From: Deltaproteobacteria bacterium
GTDB taxonomy: Bacteria > Desulfobacterota > Deferrisomatia > Deferrisomatales > BM512
Assembly: GCA_030591565.1 (NCBI GenBank)
Contig: JAUVAU010000008.1
Coordinates: 1-53,035 of the forward strand
Direction: 5' to 3'
DNA length: 53,035 nucleotides
In this document: positions 11,299 through 20,216 of the stretch, one piece after another
How positions within the stretch are numbered: the stretch's first letter is position 1
Layout: every line of letters begins with the position of its first letter
Position numbers and translations under genes: made by a program
Notes under the pieces: generated by a model
The model's database searches: none
Seen by the model: only the letters and a program-made list of their open reading frames with translations
Told to the model about the DNA's origin: nothing

Positions 11299-11328
11299 TT
11301 GACACTAAAGTGTAGCCACTGCTATAAA
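11299..11328 (+). promoter_or_regulatory. sigma-70 promoter of the HU gene
   Basis: TTGACA (11299-11304) and TATAAA (11323-11328) are separated by 18 bp, just after the lon stop and about 45 bp before the HU start. This would let HU be expressed strongly and independently of the protease operon. Confidence 0.7.
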
Positions 11329-11372
11329 CCGAGCGCTCAATCTCCAACATCGCAACCCAGGAGGATACTACC

Positions 11373-11645
11373 GTGACGAAGGCTGATCTTATCAACGCAA
11401 TGGCGGAAAAATCTGGTACATCCAAAGCCGCTTCCAAGCGGTTCCTTGATGCTTTCACCGATACTGTTACGGAGGCCCTTAGCACCGGGGATAAGGTAAC
11501 ATTGGTGGGTTTCGGCACTTTCAGCATCACTGAGCGTAAAGCGCGCGTAGGCCGCAACCCTCAGACTGGCGCTGAGATTCAGATCGCCGGTGGTAAAGCT
11601 CCCAAGTTCAAAGCCGGTAAAGCCCTGAAAGACGGCATCGCCTAA
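11373..11645 (+). CDS. hup: DNA-binding protein HU
   Basis: 90 residues, the standard HU length. It opens MTKADLINAMAEKSG, contains GFGTFSITERKAR-x-GRNPQTG (the DNA-wrapping beta arm with the intercalating proline) and ends in AGKALKDGI. The GTG start has a strong GGAGG-type site (CCAGGAGG). HU-family proteins bend and compact DNA; HU rather than IHF is chosen from length and the RNPQTG arm. lon-hup adjacency is common in proteobacteria. Confidence 0.95.
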   Translation: MTKADLINAMAEKSGTSKAASKRFLDAFTDTVTEALSTGDKVTLVGFGTFSITERKARVGRNPQTGAEIQIAGGKAPKFKAGKALKDGIA

Positions 11646-11696
11646 ATTTTTTATACCTGGGTAGCACCCACAGGTGATACGTCAGTTTAAAAATAC

Positions 11697-11772
11697 AGGC
11701 GGATAGCTCAGCTGGAAGAGCGCCGGCCTTACAAGCCGGAGGTCGCAGGTTCGAGACCTGTTCCGCCTACCA
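11697..11772 (+). tRNA. tRNA-Val (anticodon UAC)
   Basis: A 76-nt cloverleaf. Acceptor AGGCGGA pairs with TCCGCCT, T8-A9 precede the D-arm GCTC, the anticodon loop is CTTACAA, and the T-arm has GGTTCGAGACC. CCA is encoded. It sits 51 bp after the HU gene. Confidence 0.97.
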
Positions 11773-11791
11773 TTGATAAAAACGGATTTAC

Positions 11792-11868
11792 GGGGGCGTA
11801 GTACAGTTGGTTAGTACGCCGGCCTGTCACGCCGGAGGTCGCGAGTTCAAGTCTCGTCGCTCCCGCCA
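11792..11868 (+). tRNA. tRNA-Asp (anticodon GUC)
   Basis: A 77-nt cloverleaf. Acceptor GGGGGCG pairs with CGCTCCC (one G-U pair), the anticodon loop is CTGTCAC, discriminator G is followed by encoded CCA. It is probably co-transcribed with tRNA-Val, 19 bp upstream. Confidence 0.97.
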
Positions 11869-11880
11869 TTTCTGGAAAAA

Positions 11881-11907
11881 GGCCGCGCATCATGTGCGGT
11901 CTTTTTT
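11881..11907 (+). terminator. intrinsic terminator after tRNA-Asp
   Basis: The stem GGCCGCGCA/TGTGCGGTC with a TCAT loop is followed directly by TTTTTT. It would end the hup/tRNA-Val/tRNA-Asp transcript. Confidence 0.85.
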
Positions 11908-12109
11908 CATTATTCCCGCCCCTGACACTGCCCGCGATCTTGCCCAACCCTCTTACGGATTAGCGACTTAACAGCCACCCCGCTTGACTTTCAAGCGGTC
12001 GATATACTATCTTCTTCCAATCAAAAACATCAGTAGAAACCATGATTTTTTCACAATGCCAAGCTATCAACGGTGACAGGGTTCTTCCCTGTCGGGGACC
12101 GATTCCAAT

Positions 12110-13453
12110 ATGCACCTTCGCAATCTGTTTTGTTTAACACTCATCATTTTTTTGATGACCTTTCCCCCCTTCGCCAACGCCGAAGGGCTGGGAATCATAG
12201 TCATCAGCGGCGCTGAGATCGAGCCGATCCCCACCGCTATCCCGCCCCTGAAGCTGACCGGTAACGTACGCATCCCGCCGGGCAGCAAATTCCAGCCCCA
12301 TGTGGAGATCGCCAATATCCTGAGGAGTGATCTGGAGGTGGCGGCCGAGTTTGAAATTCTCGACCAGCGCGGCTTTCTCGAAGATCCCCAGCTCGCACCC
12401 CTGGTGCCCGACTCCAACTCCTTTGCCGACTGGTACATGGTGGGCGCCGAGCTGCTGATAAAAGGCCAGATCGACCGCGAGGGCAGCCAACTTATAGTGG
12501 ACCTCTACGCCTACGACGTCTTCCAGCGTAAATTCCTCGTGGGCAAGCGCTACAGGGGCGACGAGACCACCATCCGCCCAATCGCCCACATGTTCGCAAA
12601 CGCGCTGATGGACCAGCTGACCGGCAAGCCCGGCCCCTTTGGCACCGAGATCGTATTCGCGGTGCGCGACGGCAAGAAGAAAAATCTCGCCAGCGCCGAG
12701 CCCAGCGGCGACAACTTCAGGATGCTCACACACAATAAATCACTCAACCTGAACCCCGTGTGGTCACGCGACGGCGAGTCGGTCTATCTGACCTCCTACT
12801 ACGGTGGGGACCCCGACATCTGCCGTTACCACATCCCCACCGAGCAACTACGCTACGTCTACAAGGGCATGGGTTCCGACATGCCGGGACAGGAATCACC
12901 CGATGGCAAGACACTGCTCTTTGCCGCCTCCTACAACGGCAACATGGACATCTACACGATGGACCTGAAGTCGCGCAAGACGCGAAGGCAAACGAGAAAC
13001 CGCTCCATCGACGTCTCGCCCTCGTTTTCCCCCGACGGCAAGCAGATCGTCTTCGTATCCGACCGCAAGGGCAACCCCAACCTTTTCATCATGGATCTCA
13101 ACGGCGACAGGGCGAGAAGGATCACTTTTGTGGGTAATCACAACGGCGATCCGGCGTGGTCACCCGACGGAAAAAAAATCGCCTACAGCTCTATGGACTC
13201 AAAAGCCGTTTTTCAGGTATATATAGTCGACCCTGCGGGCAAAAAAGCGATTCCAATAACCTCAGGGAGATACGATACTTACGAGCCAAGCTGGTCACCG
13301 GACTCAAGATTTTTGGCTGTAACGTCAAAGAAAGATGGCATTGAAAGCGTGTTCGTTTTACGATTAGGGATCAACAACCGTTTGTGGAGAGTGTCTCCCA
13401 CAGGCCGTGAAGCAAGCCAGCCATACTGGTCTCACGGGCCTGTTGTTCAATAA
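12110..13453 (+). CDS. tolB: Tol-Pal system protein TolB
   Basis: 447 residues with a signal peptide cleaved near PFANA-EG. The N-terminal alpha/beta domain is followed by a six-bladed beta propeller with the TolB/WD40-like motifs WSRDGE, ESPDGK, FSPDGK, WSPDGK and WSPDSR, each at the start of a blade. TolB acts in the periplasm, binds Pal, and helps constrict the outer membrane at division. pal and cpoB follow directly, but tolQ, tolR and tolA are not upstream: the tRNA genes and a terminator are. Confidence 0.95.
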   Translation: MHLRNLFCLTLIIFLMTFPPFANAEGLGIIVISGAEIEPIPTAIPPLKLTGNVRIPPGSKFQPHVEIANILRSDLEVAAEFEILDQRGFLEDPQLAPLVPDSNSFADWYMVGAELLIKGQIDREGSQLIVDLYAYDVFQRKFLVGKRYRGDETTIRPIAHMFANALMDQLTGKPGPFGTEIVFAVRDGKKKNLASAEPSGDNFRMLTHNKSLNLNPVWSRDGESVYLTSYYGGDPDICRYHIPTEQLRYVYKGMGSDMPGQESPDGKTLLFAASYNGNMDIYTMDLKSRKTRRQTRNRSIDVSPSFSPDGKQIVFVSDRKGNPNLFIMDLNGDRARRITFVGNHNGDPAWSPDGKKIAYSSMDSKAVFQVYIVDPAGKKAIPITSGRYDTYEPSWSPDSRFLAVTSKKDGIESVFVLRLGINNRLWRVSPTGREASQPYWSHGPVVQ

Positions 13454-13500
13454 ATTTGAATTTACTAACTATGCTGATTAGCACCAGGAGGTCTTAAGCG

Positions 13501-14070
13501 ATGAAGAAATTTACAGGCGTGGTGGCGATATTGTTCGCTCTTTCCCTGCTGGCCGCCGGCTGTTCGGGCGGCGGCGGTGGCTCAAACGTCACCGAGCCCC
13601 AAGACCAGAAAAAGGTCACCGAAACAAAGCCCAAGCCCACGGTAGTAAAAGAAGAGCCCAAGCGTCCGCCAAAGACTGGCGCCAAAAGCGCCAAAACAGA
13701 GCCTGAAGTCACCGCCCCAAAAGATGGTGACGAGGCAACCGCCCTTGAGACGGTTTACTACGAGTACGACAAGAGCCGCATAACCAAGGAAGCCGCCGAC
13801 ATTCTCAAGGCGAACTCCGCAGTGATGACAGCCGACGCCGCACTTCGCGTGCGTATCGAAGGCCATTGCGACGAGCGCGGCACCAAGGAATACAACCAGG
13901 CCCTGGGCGAGCGTCGCGCCAATTCGTCGATGCAGTATCTCAAGAACCTGGGCGTCGGCCTGGATCGCATGGAAACCATAAGCTACGGCGAAGAGCGTCC
14001 CGCAGTAGAAGGCGCCAATGAAGCCGCCTGGGCGAAAAACCGCCGGTCTGAATTCAAGCGGATCAAGTAA
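13501..14070 (+). CDS. pal: peptidoglycan-associated lipoprotein Pal
   Basis: 189 residues. A type II signal peptide ends in the lipobox LAAGC. A Lys/Pro/Thr-rich linker (about 30-75) leads to an OmpA-like domain with YYEYDKS...IEGHCDERGTKEYN...LGERRA, which binds diaminopimelate in peptidoglycan. Pal anchors the outer membrane to the wall and binds TolB. AGGAGG lies about 8 nt upstream. The linker is longer than in E. coli Pal. Confidence 0.96.
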   Translation: MKKFTGVVAILFALSLLAAGCSGGGGGSNVTEPQDQKKVTETKPKPTVVKEEPKRPPKTGAKSAKTEPEVTAPKDGDEATALETVYYEYDKSRITKEAADILKANSAVMTADAALRVRIEGHCDERGTKEYNQALGERRANSSMQYLKNLGVGLDRMETISYGEERPAVEGANEAAWAKNRRSEFKRIK

Positions 14071-14079
14071 AACGACAAT

Positions 14080-14964
14080 ATGAACAACTCAACTCATAAA
14101 TATTTAAAGACAGCCGCAGCCTTAATGGCTGCGGCTATTCTTCTTTTGGGTGGCTGCGTCACTCCCGGCCAGCAGGCCAAGACACGCCAAGACCTGCTGG
14201 GACAGATGCAGGAAGATATCCAACGCCTAAAGCGCGATATCAACGATCTGCGCGCCAACGGCGCCGTTGACATCGGATCAGGCCCCGAACTCGCCGACCT
14301 TTCAAACAGGGTCAATCAGTTTGAACGCGACATCCAATCGATCACAGGCGGGCTTGAAGAGCTGGATTACGCTTTGAAGAGCACCACACAACCTGTAGCC
14401 ACACCTGCCGACAAGGTCCTTCAGGGCAAACTGGCGAAGGTGGAGCGCAAGCAGGGGGAGTTGGACGAAAAGCTCGAACTGCTCGCCCTCAGGATCGACT
14501 CGATTTCAACAACTCTACCTGCCACAACGCAGACCGTCCCGCCAGTGACGCCGACCTTGACCCCTTCTGGCGATACCACCAAGCTCCCCTCCCCCAAGGA
14601 ACTCTACGACGAGGCCTATGAGCTTTACCGCAAGGGCGAGTATGTGCGGAGCATGGAGCGGTTCAGGGCGTACATAAAGGCCTACCCCGACACTGCGCTA
14701 ACCGACAACGCCCACTTCTGGATAGGTGAATCCTACTACGATCAGGAACAGTTCGAGCAGGCGATCCTCCAGTACGACAAGGTCGTCCAGACCTTTCCCG
14801 ACGGGGACAAGGTATCGAGCGCCATTTTGAAGCAGGCGTTCGCTTTCTCGGCGATCGGAGACAACCTGGACGCCAAGATACTGCTTCGAAAAGTCATCAA
14901 GGACCATCCCGACTCGGAGCAGGCGACGATAGCCAAGAAGAAGCTTGAGGTCCTGGGCGAGTAG
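14080..14964 (+). CDS. cpoB: cell division coordinator CpoB (YbgF)
   Basis: 294 residues beginning with a signal peptide; LLGGC looks like a lipobox, so the protein may be lipid-anchored rather than soluble as in E. coli. An N-terminal coiled-coil region (about 35-150) is followed by a Thr/Pro linker and a C-terminal TPR domain with ELYDEAYELYRKGEY and AHFWIGESYYDQ, the typical YbgF repeat sequence. CpoB links the Tol machine to PBP1B activity during division. It starts 9 nt after pal. Confidence 0.93.
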   Translation: MNNSTHKYLKTAAALMAAAILLLGGCVTPGQQAKTRQDLLGQMQEDIQRLKRDINDLRANGAVDIGSGPELADLSNRVNQFERDIQSITGGLEELDYALKSTTQPVATPADKVLQGKLAKVERKQGELDEKLELLALRIDSISTTLPATTQTVPPVTPTLTPSGDTTKLPSPKELYDEAYELYRKGEYVRSMERFRAYIKAYPDTALTDNAHFWIGESYYDQEQFEQAILQYDKVVQTFPDGDKVSSAILKQAFAFSAIGDNLDAKILLRKVIKDHPDSEQATIAKKKLEVLGE

Positions 14965-14985
14965 TAAAAAATTTAAGTGAATATA

Positions 14986-15009
14986 AAAACGCCCCGGTCG
15001 GGGCGTTTT
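14986..15009. terminator. bidirectional terminator between cpoB and the HEAT-repeat gene
   Basis: A perfect stem AAAACGCCCCG/CGGGGCGTTTT with a 2-nt loop. It has a T-run on both strands and lies between two convergent genes, touching the minus-strand stop codon. Confidence 0.92.
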
Positions 15010-16629
15010 CTATTTTGTACTCAACAGCGCCGCCAGCGCCCGGTCGGCGGCGGTCTTCACATCCCGGGTGCGGTGGCTTGTCGCCTTGTACAAGAACTCC
15101 TCCACCTCATCTCCGCCAAGCTCTCCAAGGGCGAAAATAGCGCCCATCTGCACGCGATCCCACCGGTTTTTGTTGCGCACATTCATTTTAGTCAGGATAT
15201 CGCCAAGGCGTTTCACCGTATGCTCGAAGGGCATCTTACCCATCCCCTCGACCACCGAGACCTTGACCTCCCAATCCTCATCGGTGATTTTGGTGGAGTC
15301 GTATATATCCCACATTATGTTCATGGCTGTGGGGCTGGCGTGCATAGACAGCGCATTGACCGCGAGGTTGCGTATGGAGGAGTCGGGGTGGTGCACGAAC
15401 CTTATGGTTCCGGCCTCGGCTTCGGCGGTTTCAATCTTGCCCAGCGCCCGGACCACTTCGGTAATAATGCGAGGATCGGGGTCCGCACTCAGCTTGAGTA
15501 TCGCATCCAGCGCAGCCTCATCCCCTATTCCCCCCAACACCGAAACCATATTCCTGACCACATACCAGCGCTGATCATCCAGCATCTTCTTTGCGTAGGG
15601 CACAACCGGTTTACCGATGGAGACCAGCACGCTCACCAGCCTTCTTCTTCCAAGCGTGCTTCGCTCGGTGGCCAGGGCGTTTATCAGGTAGACAACCGAA
15701 CCCCTTCCCGCCAGCCGCAAGATGTATTCACCAATCTCAGCCTCTTCATGGCCCTTGGCGTTGGACATCTCCATCGTGATCCATTTGAGGAAGGGTCCCT
15801 TAACGAGCGACCTTATGGCGCTCGTTATCATCTTGCCAAACTCGGCGTTCTCGATGCTTATCAGGTTTCGCGCTTCGCGGTAGAGGAACATGACAATCTG
15901 ATAGGCGGTGCGATAGTTCTGCTTCCTGACCAGCTCGCTTATGCTTTGGCAGACGTCGTCGAGGCTTCGTCCCAGCGCATTCCCGTCGGTGATGCTGCCC
16001 AGCCCCAACAATAGATCAAGCAGCTTGCGATCACCCTCACCACGGTGCTGAAGGGCTTGGAGCCGCCCTACTATCTTGGGGTTGGAAAAGGCTATCGCCT
16101 GATCTTTTTTGGCGATTGAGGTACCCCAGTCATTTGCCAAGTTCGCGTCCCTTTTGCGGGGATTCTCGGCGGGCTGCTTCTCCGCCTCGCCAAAATCGAA
16201 CTCAAGCGCTTTGTTGTACGGGGAGCGCTTCCAGATATACTCCAGACCACCTTTTTGGCTGACCAGTTCGGGGGCGGCAGCCATCAGGTTCAGCAACGCC
16301 TCGTAACCATCGGGGCCAAGGACCGACCTGCGATTGATTTTTCTTATGGAATGGGTGACAAGGAGTTTGGCAAGGTGCGTTATGGAGGGATTCCCCTTGC
16401 CTATGGATAGGTCGCCGATCTTCATTGAGTTCTTGGCGATGGCAATCCCGGGATTTTCCAGCAGCGAATCGCCCTCGATCTCCAGATAGGTCTCATACCC
16501 CTTTTGCAGGACCTCCTTTAGCGCGGGGTCACCCTTGGGGTAGAACTGAAAAAAGGTGATCGCACGGTGCATCGCGACCAACGCTTCTTCAATCTTCCTG
16601 TCAATCTTACCCACGTCAGGATTATTCAT
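15010..16629 (-). CDS. HEAT-repeat domain protein, function unknown
   Basis: 539 residues, no signal peptide. The N-terminal third (about 1-150) has an FFQFYPKGDP segment and helices of unknown family. The C-terminal half contains at least five HEAT-like helical repeats, for example RWYVVRNMVSVLGGIGDEAA, DPRIITEVVRALGKI and HPDSSIRNLAVNALSM, ending in MGAIFALGELGGDEVEEF. Such repeats form protein-binding solenoids. It is a single-gene unit, divergent from the PBP gene and convergent with cpoB. I recognise the repeats, not a function. Confidence 0.75.
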   Translation of the reverse strand: MNNPDVGKIDRKIEEALVAMHRAITFFQFYPKGDPALKEVLQKGYETYLEIEGDSLLENPGIAIAKNSMKIGDLSIGKGNPSITHLAKLLVTHSIRKINRRSVLGPDGYEALLNLMAAAPELVSQKGGLEYIWKRSPYNKALEFDFGEAEKQPAENPRKRDANLANDWGTSIAKKDQAIAFSNPKIVGRLQALQHRGEGDRKLLDLLLGLGSITDGNALGRSLDDVCQSISELVRKQNYRTAYQIVMFLYREARNLISIENAEFGKMITSAIRSLVKGPFLKWITMEMSNAKGHEEAEIGEYILRLAGRGSVVYLINALATERSTLGRRRLVSVLVSIGKPVVPYAKKMLDDQRWYVVRNMVSVLGGIGDEAALDAILKLSADPDPRIITEVVRALGKIETAEAEAGTIRFVHHPDSSIRNLAVNALSMHASPTAMNIMWDIYDSTKITDEDWEVKVSVVEGMGKMPFEHTVKRLGDILTKMNVRNKNRWDRVQMGAIFALGELGGDEVEEFLYKATSHRTRDVKTAADRALAALLSTK

Positions 16630-16752
16630 GGCTGGATAAGCTCGCCTCTGCTGTTCATTTCAATGGAATTTATGCTAGATTCCATTGTTGCAATTTTTAA
16701 TCGATTGAAACCGACCAAGCTAGGACAGTAACAAAAACAATCAAAGCCTACC

Positions 16753-16781
16753 AGCCCTCTCATCCAATCGCGAGGGCTTTT
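16753..16781 (+). terminator. hairpin with short T-run just upstream of the PBP gene
   Basis: AGCCCTC pairs with GAGGGCT across a 12-nt loop and is followed by a short T-run. It lies about 10 nt before the PBP start, so it may act as an attenuator or may shield the ribosome-binding site rather than end a transcript. The pairing is seen; the role is a guess. Confidence 0.35.
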
Positions 16782-16790
16782 GCGGAGAAG

Positions 16791-19121
16791 GTGTTGAAAA
16801 TTAATACCAAACGTATCGTACTCTACCTGTTCGCCGCCGGTTTGGCAGGACTGGTAGGTGTAGCCCTCGCGGTCGTGGTCATCACCTCGGACCTTCCCGA
16901 CGTGAGCAGGTTGACGGAGTTCGACCCGCCGGTGACCACCAGTGTGTGGAGCCGTGACGGTGAACTGATCGCCGAGCTTTATGAGGAGAACCGCGTCTTC
17001 ACCGCGCCCTCCGCATTGCCCGAGCACGTAAAGCGCTCCTTCCTGGCGGCTGAGGACAGCAAGTTCTACGAGCATCCCGGTCTTGACCTTATGGGCATCG
17101 CCAGGGCGTTTATCGCCAACGTGCGCGAAGGCCGCGTGGTCCAGGGCGGCTCCACCATCACCCAGCAGGTCGCCAAGCGGCTCTTCCTGAACCCCAAGAG
17201 GAGCATCGCCAGAAAGATCAGGGAGATATTCCTCGCGGTGAAGATGGAGGAATTGCTCACCAAGGACGAAATACTCAGGATATATCTTAACGACATCTAC
17301 ATGGGGCACGGAGCCTACGGGATCGGGGCCGCCGCCAAGGTCTACTTTGGCGTATCCGCCGCCGAGCTGACCCCGGCGCAAGCCGCCCTTTTGGCGGGAT
17401 TGCCCAAGGCTCCAAGCGCGTTTGACCCCTATCGAAATCCTGAAAGGGCGCTTGAGAGACGCGCCTATGTCATCAGGAGGATGCTCGACATGGGTTGGCT
17501 GACCCCGGAGGAAGCCGGTGAGGCCGAGTCTTCGCCGCTGGTGCTCTCTGGGTACGAAAATCCATTTGCAACTGTGGCCCCCTACTATTCAGAGCATATT
17601 CGGCGCGAACTGGAATCTCGCTACACGACCGCAGCGATGCTGGAAGGTGGCCTGAATGTTGTCACCACGCTGGATGTACGCATGCAAAAGGCGGCCCAAG
17701 TTGCGCTGACCCAGGGCATCGAGCGGGTGGAGAGGAGACAAGGCTACAAAGGCCCTCTCAGAACGCTTTCGGACGACGATGACTCCGCCTTCCTTGAGGG
17801 GGAACTACCCCAGCCGGGCGATCTCGGGGAGGCGCTTATTCTGGAAGTGGACAAGCGCGGGTTGACCGTCCTCATGGGCAGCGTGCAGTTCAGGGTCACC
17901 GCCAAGAGTCTGGAGTGGGCGGTTGAAAAAGGTGTGGCCCTGGCCGACATCTTCACCCCCGGCGAGGTCTTGCCGGTTCGCTGCTTGCTAAATGAAAAAG
18001 AACAGCTTGTCGCCGAGCTCTTTCCGGAGCCCGAAGTCCAGGGGGCGCTGGTCTGCATTGACGCTCACACCGGCGAAGTGCTTGCGGCGGTGGGCGGCTA
18101 TTCGTTCGGGCGCAGCCAGTTCAATCGCGCCGTACAGGCCAGAAGGCAGGCAGGCTCCTCGATCAAGCCGCTCATCTACGCAGCGGCGATTGAGCAGGGG
18201 CTGACCCCCGCACATCTGGTGTACGATTCGCCCATCGTTTATGAATCCGCCGATCTGGAAGAGAAGTGGAAACCCAATAACTACTCCAACCGCTTCTACG
18301 GCCCCACCACGCTGCGCGAAGCGCTGGTCAAGTCCCGCAACGTCGTCACGATCAAGGTGTTGCAGGAGATCGGCATAGCGCCCGCTGTCAGCTTTCTGAA
18401 AAAGATCGGCATCAAGAGCCACATAAGCCCCGACCTATCGCTTGCGCTGGGCGCCTCAAGCGTCAGCCCGATGGAGATGTCCTCGGTCTACTCCAGCTTC
18501 GCCACCGGCGGCTACCGTAGCGAACCGGTCTTCTTTCTTAGCGTGACCGATAAGCGGGGGATGGACCTGGACTACTTTCAGCCCCGCGCCGACAAGGAGC
18601 CCTCGCTCGACCCGCGCACAGCGTTCGTCATCACCAACATGATGGAGGGCGTCATACGCGAGGGTACGGGGAGAAAGGCACAGGGGCTAGGCGTCCCCGC
18701 TGCGGGCAAGACCGGAACCACAAACGACACCCGCGACGCATGGTTCATCGGCTTCACCCCCGACCTGGTCGCGGTGGTGTGGATCGGCTACGACGAAGGC
18801 GCGAGCCTTGGGAGCAAGCAGACCGGCGGCTCGGTGGCGGCTCCCATCTGGAAGCAGTTCATGGCCCGGGCCATTGAGGGGCGTGAAAGATCCGACTTCC
18901 CCATGCCCGCAGGCATAGAATTCGCAAGGATAGACGCCGACACCGGAAAAGCTGTAGGCCCCGCAACCAAGCGAGCCTATACAGCCGCCTTCCTCTCGGG
19001 CACTGCGCCCAAGCAGGAAGCGACCGAAAGATCGCCCAATAGCAATACCCGGGAAGAAATTGACGAAGAAGCAGTGGACTACGATATCGACGATCCCGGT
19101 GCAATGGATCTTTTAAGATGA
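16791..19121 (+). CDS. mrcA: class A penicillin-binding protein 1A
   Basis: 776 residues. A cytoplasmic-side Lys/Arg stretch and one membrane helix (about 10-32) are followed by a glycosyltransferase 51 domain (AAEDSKFYEHPG, GGSTITQQVAK, IYLND-x-YMGHGAYG), a middle insert of OB type, and a transpeptidase domain with SSIK (active Ser near 456), KSRN and GKTGTT. It polymerises and cross-links peptidoglycan. The start may be GTG 16791 or TTG 16794; GGAG is better spaced for the second. Its last four bases overlap the moaA start. Confidence 0.95.
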   Translation: MLKINTKRIVLYLFAAGLAGLVGVALAVVVITSDLPDVSRLTEFDPPVTTSVWSRDGELIAELYEENRVFTAPSALPEHVKRSFLAAEDSKFYEHPGLDLMGIARAFIANVREGRVVQGGSTITQQVAKRLFLNPKRSIARKIREIFLAVKMEELLTKDEILRIYLNDIYMGHGAYGIGAAAKVYFGVSAAELTPAQAALLAGLPKAPSAFDPYRNPERALERRAYVIRRMLDMGWLTPEEAGEAESSPLVLSGYENPFATVAPYYSEHIRRELESRYTTAAMLEGGLNVVTTLDVRMQKAAQVALTQGIERVERRQGYKGPLRTLSDDDDSAFLEGELPQPGDLGEALILEVDKRGLTVLMGSVQFRVTAKSLEWAVEKGVALADIFTPGEVLPVRCLLNEKEQLVAELFPEPEVQGALVCIDAHTGEVLAAVGGYSFGRSQFNRAVQARRQAGSSIKPLIYAAAIEQGLTPAHLVYDSPIVYESADLEEKWKPNNYSNRFYGPTTLREALVKSRNVVTIKVLQEIGIAPAVSFLKKIGIKSHISPDLSLALGASSVSPMEMSSVYSSFATGGYRSEPVFFLSVTDKRGMDLDYFQPRADKEPSLDPRTAFVITNMMEGVIREGTGRKAQGLGVPAAGKTGTTNDTRDAWFIGFTPDLVAVVWIGYDEGASLGSKQTGGSVAAPIWKQFMARAIEGRERSDFPMPAGIEFARIDADTGKAVGPATKRAYTAAFLSGTAPKQEATERSPNSNTREEIDEEAVDYDIDDPGAMDLLR

Positions 19122-20107
19122 GCCAAACCAAACTGACCGACACATACAAGAGGCGCATAAACTACCTGCGGGTATCGGTCACGGACCGCTGCAACCTGCG
19201 CTGCCTCTACTGCATGCCCGAGGAGGGAGTCCCTCTGCTCGGCCACGGCGAAATACTCACCTTTGAAGAGATTCTTCGCGTGGTGCGCATCAGCGTCGGG
19301 CTGGGGATAAGGAAGGTAAGGGTCACCGGTGGCGAGCCGCTGGTGCGAAAAAACATCCTGGGCTTCATCCGCGAACTCTCCTCCATCGAAGGGATCGACG
19401 ACCTCTCTCTGACGACAAACGGTCTATTTCTGCCCCAGATGGCGGAAGGTCTGGCGCAAAGCGGGCTCAAAAGGGTCAACATAAGTCTGGATACGCTGCG
19501 GGCCGAGACCTTCAAAAAGATCACGCGGCGCGATGGCCTCGATATTGTCCTGAAGGGAATTGAAGCGGCCAGGAAGGCCGGGCTGGGACCGATAAAGATA
19601 AACGTCGTGGCGATGCGTGGTGTGAACGACACCGAGATACTGGATTTTGCACAATTCGCCATGGACAACGACCTGGCTGTGCGCTTTATCGAGTTCATGC
19701 CCAGCCGTCAGGATAAGTGGACTGAGGAGCAGTTGGTGGGGGCCGATGAGATATTGGCCACCCTGGCCTCCCGATACGAACTCAAGGATTACGCCCAGTC
19801 GGAAGCGACCGCCGGACCGGGCCGGATGTTCACCCTGCCGGGCAGCGGTCGTATCGGCGTCATCAGCCCGATGAGCAACCATTTCTGCTCGCGCTGCAAC
19901 CGGTTGAGGCTCACCGCCAACGGAAGGCTTCGCGGCTGCCTCTTCTCCTCGACCGAAGCCGACCTCAAGGCACCGCTGAGGGATGGCTCCTCGGATAAGG
20001 CAATCGCCAAGATCGTGGAGGCCGCAGTGGAGGAAAAACCCGAAGGCCATGATCTAAACGGTGAGGCAACCAGCACCGGGGTGAAGATGAGCAGGGTGGG
20101 CGGGTAG
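19118..20107 (+). CDS. moaA: GTP 3',8-cyclase MoaA
   Basis: 329 residues. The radical-SAM cluster motif is CNLRCLYC (Cys25, 29, 32), followed by VTGGEPL. The second cluster site is CSRCNRLRLTANGRLRGC, and the C-terminus ends in the conserved GG. MoaA turns GTP into 3',8-cyclo-GTP in the first step of molybdenum cofactor synthesis. ATG overlaps the PBP stop (ATGA), an unusual partner, since no other moa gene is in the window. The bidirectional terminator at 20168 ends the transcript. Confidence 0.97.
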   Translation: MSQTKLTDTYKRRINYLRVSVTDRCNLRCLYCMPEEGVPLLGHGEILTFEEILRVVRISVGLGIRKVRVTGGEPLVRKNILGFIRELSSIEGIDDLSLTTNGLFLPQMAEGLAQSGLKRVNISLDTLRAETFKKITRRDGLDIVLKGIEAARKAGLGPIKINVVAMRGVNDTEILDFAQFAMDNDLAVRFIEFMPSRQDKWTEEQLVGADEILATLASRYELKDYAQSEATAGPGRMFTLPGSGRIGVISPMSNHFCSRCNRLRLTANGRLRGCLFSSTEADLKAPLRDGSSDKAIAKIVEAAVEEKPEGHDLNGEATSTGVKMSRVGG

Positions 20108-20167
20108 CCAACTTTTCGCACCTTTGTTGTCATTGCCCCCCATCACCATAAAGCAACTCCAAACAAA

Positions 20168-20194
20168 AAAAGCGGGCCATTCAGGCCCGCTTTT
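20168..20194. terminator. bidirectional terminator between moaA and rho
   Basis: Stem AAAAGCGGGCC/GGCCCGCTTTT with a 5-nt loop, T-rich on both sides, between convergent genes. Confidence 0.93.
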
Positions 20195-20216
20195 CTTTAT
20201 TTGAAAGCGATGTACC

